This document shows, piece by piece, positions 57,082-64,000 of a DNA stretch of 64,000 nt. The first letter of the stretch is position 1. Each line of letters starts with the position of its first letter. A model generated the notes under the pieces. That model had not been told where the DNA came from. It worked only from the letters and a program-made list of their open reading frames with translations, and did not search any database. Source of the stretch: Heliocybe sulcata (Eukaryota > Basidiomycota > Agaricomycetes > Gloeophyllales > Gloeophyllaceae); the NCBI GenBank assembly GCA_004369045.1, contig ML213524.1, positions 494,563 through 558,562 on the forward strand. Direction: 5' to 3'. The position numbers and the translations under genes are program-made.

Positions 57082-59841
57082 ATGTCCTGCAGGCAGATTC
57101 TATGGCGCGTCCAGACGGCTAGATTTACTCTTTCTACTCCTTGCTTGCGATCTGCTCTTACTGCGAGTGTTTCTGCTACTCCTCTTGCTATACCTGTGAA
57201 CACTCGGTCTAAGGCAATCACTCGGACGTTCAGCGCAATGGCGGACAAGCCGATGCATACAAATAGGCTTGCGAACGAGACGTCGCCGTATCTGCTACAG
57301 CACCAGCATAACCCGGTTGACTGTGCGTCGTGCTGATAGTAGAAGGTGGACTGCGTGTTGACACTGAGTTGCAGGGTACCCGTGGGGTCCGGAGGCGTTT
57401 GAGAAGGCGAAGAAGGAGGACAAGCCTATATTCTTGTCGGTTGGGTACTCGACGTGTAGGTGGTGTCATGTCATGGAACGGTGCGGTTTTACGCTGGGAG
57501 TTGTTTTGTGCAGTGCTTGACGCTAAACTAGAGAGTGCTTTGAGAACGAGACGGTCGCGAAGGTTATGAACGATGTCTGTGTCAACATCAAAGTCGACCG
57601 AGAGGTCCTTCCTGATATCGATAGGTGCGTCTTCACTCGCCTCTGTTTGTAAGTTTGTGCTCATAGCATACGCGACAGGATTTACATGACATTCGTGCAA
57701 GCCACAACTGGGTCGGGCGGGTGGCCGATGTCGGTGTTCCTCACTCCGGACCTCAAGCCGTTCTTTGGGGGGACATACTTCCCGCCTGGAGCGATGACAT
57801 CTGTTCTTGAGCAGATAGACGATAAGTGTGTGCTCGCATGTGCTTTCCGGTACATTTACTGACTTTGTGCAGGTGGAAGACCTCTCGCCAGTCTGTCCTC
57901 GATTCGGCATCCAAGCTCCTCTCCTTCCTCTCAGCCCAAGTGTCCACCGGCCCCATCGGTCCTGAATCTCCGATCGACGTCGCGGCTTGCGTCGAGGATG
58001 GCGTGAAAACGTACCGCCGTCGCTTCGATCGCGTTCACGGCGGCTTTGGCGGGGCACCCAAGTTCCCGACGACGCCACTTTTTACGTTCCTTCATACGCA
58101 AGGCTTCCTGGAAGAAGATGACGGCCAAGATGTAGAGACGCCGATCGGGATGGCGGGCTTCACATTAACGGTATGTAGTTCTCCAGTATGAGTTCGCGAA
58201 CATAGGGTACTGAGTGGCTATAAGAAAATCGCGCGAGGTGGTATACACGATCATGTTGGGACGGGCTTCCATCGTTACGCCGTTGACGCAAAGTGGCATG
58301 TCCCGCATTTTGAGAAGATGCTGTACGACCAAGCGCAACTGACGCTTGCGTACTGTACGCCAGTCCCTTTAATACGTACGAGGTCTTATTCATTCTCCTT
58401 GTTATAGTACGACACTACACCATCACCTCGGATCATCTCTACATCAATGCTGTCTTCGACATCCTTGAGTATACGACGCGCGACCTTTACTGCAAGGATC
58501 GCAAAGCCTTCTACGCCGCCGAGGATGCCGAGTCCCTCCCGACCTTGGCGTCCACAAAGAAGGAAGAGGGTGCCTTCTGGGTATGGACCGCCGCCGACAT
58601 CGAGAAGATTTTCGGCGATAAATGGGCTTCCGACATCTTCAGGTTCCACTTCTCGGTCAAGGAGGAAGGGAACGTTGACCCGTCGCATGATCCGCACAAC
58701 GAGCTCAGGGGCAAGAATGTTCTTATGGAGAGAGGGAGCGTTGAAGACACGCATAGCCATTGCGTCATCGACCATCCCGGACTGACGCTCGGGGAGGTGG
58801 AGGACATCTTGAAGGAGGGTAAGGCGAAGCTGAGAGAGGTGAGGGAGAGGGAGAGACCACGGCCACATAGGGACGAGAAAATCGTCGCGGCGTGGAACGG
58901 GATGATGGGGCGGGCGTTAGCATGGGTTGCGAGAGTCGTCGGCGAGCGCGGACAGGATGAGGTGAAGGCGAAAGAGTGGTACAGTATGGCGGAGGACCTG
59001 GTTGCGTTCTTCGAGAAGGAGATGATGCTACCGGATTGTCGGCTCCGGCGCATATACGGGTCGGATGTCGAAGGGTAAGTGGCGATCGACTGTGGAGTTG
59101 CGTTTTATTGAAGAGGGTACACTGCAGGGTTGCTGACGACTATGCTCACGTCATAGCGTTCCTGATCGCGCTCTACCAAGTCCGATTTGAGCCAAAGTAT
59201 CTGCAGATGGCGGTGAGCCTGCAGGCGAAGCAGGACAGCCTGTTCTGGGATAGCGAGGGCGGTGGTTACTTCACAAGTTCAAGTACCGGAATGGAGGGAG
59301 GGACGAAGATTATGCGGCTCAAGGACGGTACGTCGTTTCACCTCGCCGTGACGGACCGCACTGACTACTGCTCATTCGTGCAGATCAAGATGGCGCCGAG
59401 CCGTCCGCGAATAGCACGTCGCTACACAACCTCGTTACCCTGGATGCCATCATGCACGCGACATCGCCCGAATTTCTGGGATTGACCGGCGTCACAGACG
59501 AGTCTGCCGACTATGACGCGAAGGCCTCCAAGCTCTTGTCCAGCTTCTCTTCAATGCTCGAGCAACACCCGACCGCCGTCCCCGATTTACTCTCGAGTGC
59601 GCTACTGAGACAGAAGGGTATAAAGGCTGTCATCTTCGCTGGCTCCGGGGATAGCGAGATTTTTGTGCAGGGCGTTCGTGGTGGGAGGTGGGAGCCGAAC
59701 GTGATCTACGTTAAGGAGGTTGTAGGTGACAGCGAGGAAGTCTCGGGCAGGGTCTGCTATGCGGGCACGTGTGGATTGAAGCAGCATGCACCAGAGGAGG
59801 TGAAGAGAGAACTCGAGCGAGCAGGGAAGCATGTAGCGTGA
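57082..59841 (+). CDS. Thioredoxin-fold DUF255 protein (YyaL/SPATA20 type)
   Basis: A widely conserved protein with an N-terminal thioredoxin-like domain and a C-terminal (alpha/alpha)6-barrel like that of sugar epimerases; the reaction is unknown. The first 52 residues are rich in Arg, Ser and Thr with no acidic residue, like a mitochondrial presequence; an internal ATG (57238) just before [20 protein letters not shown] may give a cytosolic form. Signature parts are [29 protein letters not shown] (C-x-x-C), [94 protein letters not shown] and [16 protein letters not shown]. It has about nine introns, some not fully placed (58180-58390 and 59075-59140). It ends [15 protein letters not shown]. 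It appears intact. Confidence 0.9.
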
Positions 59842-62800
59842 ATGTACCGTTACGTGTATTGCGATCTACTTTGTATCCTAGTCGCCATGTGAAGTACTTC
59901 ATGTGTCTGCATAACACCTGTCTGGTCTTCTCTTGGTCTCGCAAATTGTGCGGCGCACCACCTCCTGTGCAGCATGATTTATTAGCCTACCTGTGCGTTT
60001 GCATCTCTCGCTTTGGATAGCGTAGCCTGTGCAGGAATTGCCTGTATTCGCACCTGCGCGCCTACAAGATGACCTGGGGCACCTCGTCTTGGCCGTGCGG
60101 AGATGCACGATTCGTGGGTGTTGCTTGGGAGCGGACGAGGGAACACAGGGCGATGCGGACTCAGAGTGTACGAGACGATTTCGTGCAAGGGAAGCTTACA
60201 TCATGTGCGGTTATGTCTGGCGAAAGAAGGAATGGGTTAGTGAACGTTAGGCGTCTCGAGGGATGGAGTAGGTACGCAATATGCGTATCGGCCTTCTTCG
60301 ACCGCGTGATCGCATATGTGCGGGGGGTTAAATACATCCATGAAAGCGTAGGGTCCTATTCAAGACGTTGTCGACAGACGAGCATATAGCGCTTGTTACT
60401 AGAGTACTCACCGTAATCAATTGTCAAGCCGAGCACCGGCACAATGTAGCACATTTGTGATAGGTGAAATAGCGATGAGTGACTGGCGACTTACTTATCC
60501 CGTGTCGATAACTCCACCACCCTGCCGCCCCGCCACCATCCTCGCAACCTCCAACGCCAGCTCCTCCGCACCCCCACACCCTCCAGCTTCAAGACCCGCA
60601 TCGCCATTCATTCACCTAACTCCCGCAGGGCCTTGGGGTTGGCGGGCTCTTGCCCACGCTGAGGGAAGACATCCTGTCGGGCGGGTCGAGCGCTTTGAAG
60701 AAGCCAAAGGGATGAAGGAGGGCGTAGTACAACACAGGAAGTAAGGTGGATTAACGCGCTCGCAAGTGGCCGAGACGGCGGGGAGGGAGATGACGGAGAT
60801 GGAGCGGCTCGTGGGCATATCGAGAGCGCGGGGAGGAAGGACATGGGGGGCGTGAAATGGCACTTGCCTTCGGCCCAGAGAGACTCGCAGATCGACAGAC
60901 GAGCGGGCGAATGAGGCGCTTTGAGCTGCAGCTCGTAGGCCGTGGTGGGCTCGGATGGGTGCGGGGTCGTGTTTGTTGCTAAATGTCTAGATGACTGCAG
61001 GAGAAAAAACGGGACTCATGGACGTCCATCGCACGTCCGTCGCACAGCTGCCCTAGGGTCCTTACCCGTGCACCCGTGCCAGAGGTGCAGTGGCCGTGCC
61101 ACCTGCCGAATCCGGTAACACCAAAGTCGCGAGACGCGAAAGCTCATTGCCAGCGTGCACCCGTCCGCACCGCCGCGACACCGGTGCACTTCGAAAATCT
61201 AAGTAGACAATTCGATTCAGAATAAAATAAAGTGTCTTTCTGCCAAAGGACTAAGGGAAACGTTCAGAAATGCGACCTCCAGCCCTCGCGCAATGAGCGA
61301 AATGAGCATTCTGGCGACGGGCCAGCCTGCCAAATCGGGCAACTGGCCAAGTCGCGAGTCGCGAGGCCGTCGCTCCCGACTTTGGAGGGCCTTGCACCCC
61401 TGCAAGACCTGCACGCACCCCTGGACATGTATAGACAGATATGTGCGTCTTGTTTGAAAGTATATACTGTCAAATTTTCTAAGGGAACGGCCTCGGTGTA
61501 CGACGTGCACCCGTCAGACAGTGCCGCAGATATACCCAATCTGGGTCTGCAGACGAGGTTCCCGGCGTCTGCTGCTCGATACATGCGTCCGTTCTCCCGA
61601 AGATTTTACATTCAGCATTGGTGTATATACAGAACCTTATGCGAATATTTTTGTGATTTACCGTTGAGCCCTCCAGCGTGCACCCCTCGCACATCGTCGG
61701 TGCAGAGGTGCTGTGGCGGAGTTTCACACGGGCGCCGCAGGCCTTTGCGACGTGCTCGACGTCCTCCTCCTCGTCTCGTCCTGCACTTTGACGGGCGTCC
61801 GCGTAGTTCGCGGGCGTCCGTTGCTAGGACTGTATTCTTTTCTCTGTGCTGCATATGTGACTGTCTATGTCTTGCTACTTTGGCCTTCTTTTCGCGGTGG
61901 TTCAGTCAAGCCCCCGGCCTCAACATGCACTCGGACGATGCGCACACCGTGGTCTTTCCGGTGTCCGCTGGATGGTCTCGGGTACTGGAAGCGATGGGTA
62001 GAGTGTATGGCAGCTGGTGTACAGGTTTTCAGGTAAGTATCTCCCTCAGAAATCGAACGTTTGTCCCTTAATGCACGGCGCTGCCATGTCCGCCGCGTCT
62101 TTCGATGCTGGCTTGCGTTGGCGGTTCTTTTTCAGATTCACAACGTCGCCCAACGTTGTATCGATGACCTCCAACGGTCCGCCGCCCGACCTTGCCTCCG
62201 TCGCGCCCGCCGGCCCTCGCCACGTCACCCGACCCGACCCGACCTCGAGACCGAATACGCAGACGCGCATCCGGTCTCGATGGTTCAATCGATGCCAGAA
62301 ACATGTAGGAGTATGCAGAATTTTATATCGGGAAAAGCCAGTAAGCCGTTCGCTACTTATGACTTAATTTCTATTTTCTTCGGTCTTTACCCCCTCCCCC
62401 CTCCCGTTCCGTCCTCCCAAGCCCAGAATTTGTACACGGGGCTGATCCTGAGTTACTTACGACTCAGGACGATGGCGAGATACGCGCACCGCGAGCGCGC
62501 TGTCTCGTTATCGAGCTATGATTTTTTCCCTCTGGGCTAGACCAGCGGTTCCCAGCCGCAACACGGTCACAGCAACCAATTTTATCCATAAATCCAACTT
62601 CGTACACTTCTGTCAAGCACTGACAGCTGAATTTTTGACCCCCAGAGTCCCACCACCGTCACCGTCGCCCCTCCAGCTCCCTCTCTGCGGATACAAGAAG
62701 ACATTGCGATCCAGACAACGCCAGGCCTGCGGCCGACGTCTACCACACTTGCTCGGAGCTATCAAGAGGCTGGCACGTCCTATTTCGGTATGTGACACCC

Positions 62801-63962
62801 GCTGTCGTCGCCATGGCTCCCTCCGCTGGGCTTGATCGGGAAGAGGGACGCTCAACATGTCATCGGCCCTTCGCAAGCTCGTGAAGCAGGCGAAACATCG
62901 TCGAATGGGCTGCATACAATGATTCACCTGGTGAATACAGTTTCAGGTATGTATATCAGTCCCTAGTCGGCATTCCGAGGCCCGCTGGTGATCTTGACAC
63001 TGGCAGGTTCTCGCACCACATAACGGCTCCTCTGCAGATGTACGGTCTTCCAAGCGGCCATACTATATGTATCCCTACGGCAGCCTGCCTGCTCGCCGCG
63101 AACGCCCCCGTCGCGGCCACTACATCACACCGTGCTCCCCGACTTCGAACGCGCCACCCCTCCTGCGCATCGGACCCTTCGGAGCGCCCAATTCCACGGC
63201 AGAAAGCGGCCCCCTCAACAGCAAGCTGCTAACCGTGTACCTGGAGGCACTGACCGTGCTCGGCGAGCAGGTCACCATGCATGGTGAAGTCCAAGGTCGA
63301 GGGGTGGGTGAAGGTGTTGGTTACCTCGCCCAGGCTCACCCGTGCTGAACCATTCTGGAGCGCGACCACCCACTCGTCGCACTCATTAGCCCACAGCAAT
63401 GGAAATCACATCGTCACCGTCGCCGCATCACCTCCTGCCCATGAAGACGGCCATGTACCTTCATCTGCCTGTAGCTGGTCTCGCGCTGCCCCGTTCCGCC
63501 GCGTTCATTTTTGTATCAAGTACATGTATTGTAGCAATGCATTCACGTGCCTTTTACACCAAGAGTTGACCGGAAACATAGAGCAAGTGTCGGCGAAAAG
63601 CCAGGAGGCCTTGCTCTCACCGGGTGGCCGCCACATTGAAGTTCCCACGGCCGCCGCTGGCCTCGAAACCGTGTGGTTGCTCGTCGTCGCCTCTGGCCCT
63701 CACCGCGTCGAGCACGATGTCGGCCTCAGCTTGCTTTACTCCTCATCTGTGGCCTTCTTATGCTTATTCCCATTCTGCTGCGTCCCTAGACTCGTTCTAT
63801 GTGTCTGGCTCGGCTCGGTTTTGCTCGGAAAGACCTGAGTGCTCTCGGCGTCGTCGCCCCTCCTCAAGTCTTCAAGAGCATCGTAAAGCTGGGATGAGGG
63901 TTGTGTGAGTCGAGGACGTGATTTTCAGGTGCGCAAAGCCATTTATTATCGATTTTTATGCA
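59842..63962. other. 4.1 kb gene-free subtelomere
   Basis: No open frame with recognisable family sequence on either strand. In particular I saw no helicase-like subtelomeric gene and no transposase. Many short GC-rich frames occur between 61 and 63.9 kb. Four copies of CGTGCACCC lie between 61067 and 61685. One ORF beginning MTSNGPPPDLASVAP (about 62158) has Pro-rich composition and is not called. Confidence 0.5.
61067..61685 (+). repeat. Four dispersed exact copies of CGTGCACCC
   Basis: Copies at 61067-61075, 61154-61162, 61504-61512 and 61677-61685, all on the plus strand; three of them continue as CGT. Looser forms (TTGCACCCC, ACGCACCCC) lie at about 61391 and 61412. Spacing is irregular (87, 350 and 173 bases). 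Confidence 0.65.
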
Positions 63963-64000
63963 TTAGGTTAGGGTTAGGGTTAGGGTTAGGTTAGGTTAGG
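63963..64000 (+). repeat. Telomere repeat, right chromosome end
   Basis: The array reads TTAGG, then TTAGGG three times, then TTAGG three times, to the last base. The G-rich strand runs 5' to 3' toward the end of the window, as at a right-hand telomere. TTAGGG is the usual fungal repeat; the TTAGG units are variants or sequencing slips in the G run. Confidence 0.97.

Noticed and set aside
62061-62540. 159-codon frame in the subtelomere
   Set aside because: Arg-rich, no family sequence; neighbouring frames are equally open because of high GC.
1-64000. tRNA genes, rRNA genes and CRISPR arrays
   Set aside because: No GGTTCGAATCC-like T-arm in a tRNA context, no rRNA core sequence, and no regularly spaced short repeats were seen; CRISPR is also not expected in a fungal nuclear chromosome.

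Overview
This is the right-hand end of a chromosome from a filamentous basidiomycete, most likely an Agaricomycete. The last 38 bases are telomere repeats (TTAGGG mixed with TTAGG) reading outward. The genes have many introns of 48 to 75 bases with GT..AG ends. Several families here are typical of such fungi: expanded F-box and BTB proteins, a fungal HNH protein, a HAM1-like protein and a ferritin-like Rds1 protein. The species cannot be fixed from the window.

Layout. 1-1.7 kb: 3' part of a sugar transporter gene. 2.4-9.1 kb: two BTB/POZ relics on the minus strand, an intact F-box gene on the plus strand and a third BTB gene with one in-frame stop. 9.3-16.5 kb: a secreted ferritin-like protein, 3.2 kb without a visible gene, then a HAM1-like gene. 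17.2-34 kb: a tract of duplicated F-box genes, BTB relics and repeats. 34.5-60 kb: ordinary genes (GH43 glycosidase, cyclophilin, HNH protein, a different F-box protein, siderophore transporter, mannitol-1-phosphate dehydrogenase, drug-type MFS transporter, thioredoxin-fold DUF255 protein) separated by gene-poor DNA that holds further F-box scraps. 60-64 kb: gene-free subtelomere and telomere.

The most interesting structure is a mirror-image duplication at about 19.3-34.0 kb. F-box genes A and B (minus strand) and a divergent F-box relic C (plus strand) are matched by relic C' (minus) and F-box genes D and E (plus). B pairs with D and A with E, including intergenic DNA. Three members (A, B, D) keep full open frames of about 523 to 533 codons; E, C and C' are broken. 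A second, direct duplication pairs the BTB relics near 18.5 and 25.5 kb with their 3' flanks.

F-box proteins are known as adaptors of SCF (CUL1) ubiquitin ligases and many BTB proteins as adaptors of CUL3 ligases. The tract therefore looks like a subtelomeric nursery of ubiquitin-ligase substrate receptors undergoing birth and death. That reading is an inference. The exon boundaries given come from splice motifs and comparison among paralogs within this window, not from transcripts.
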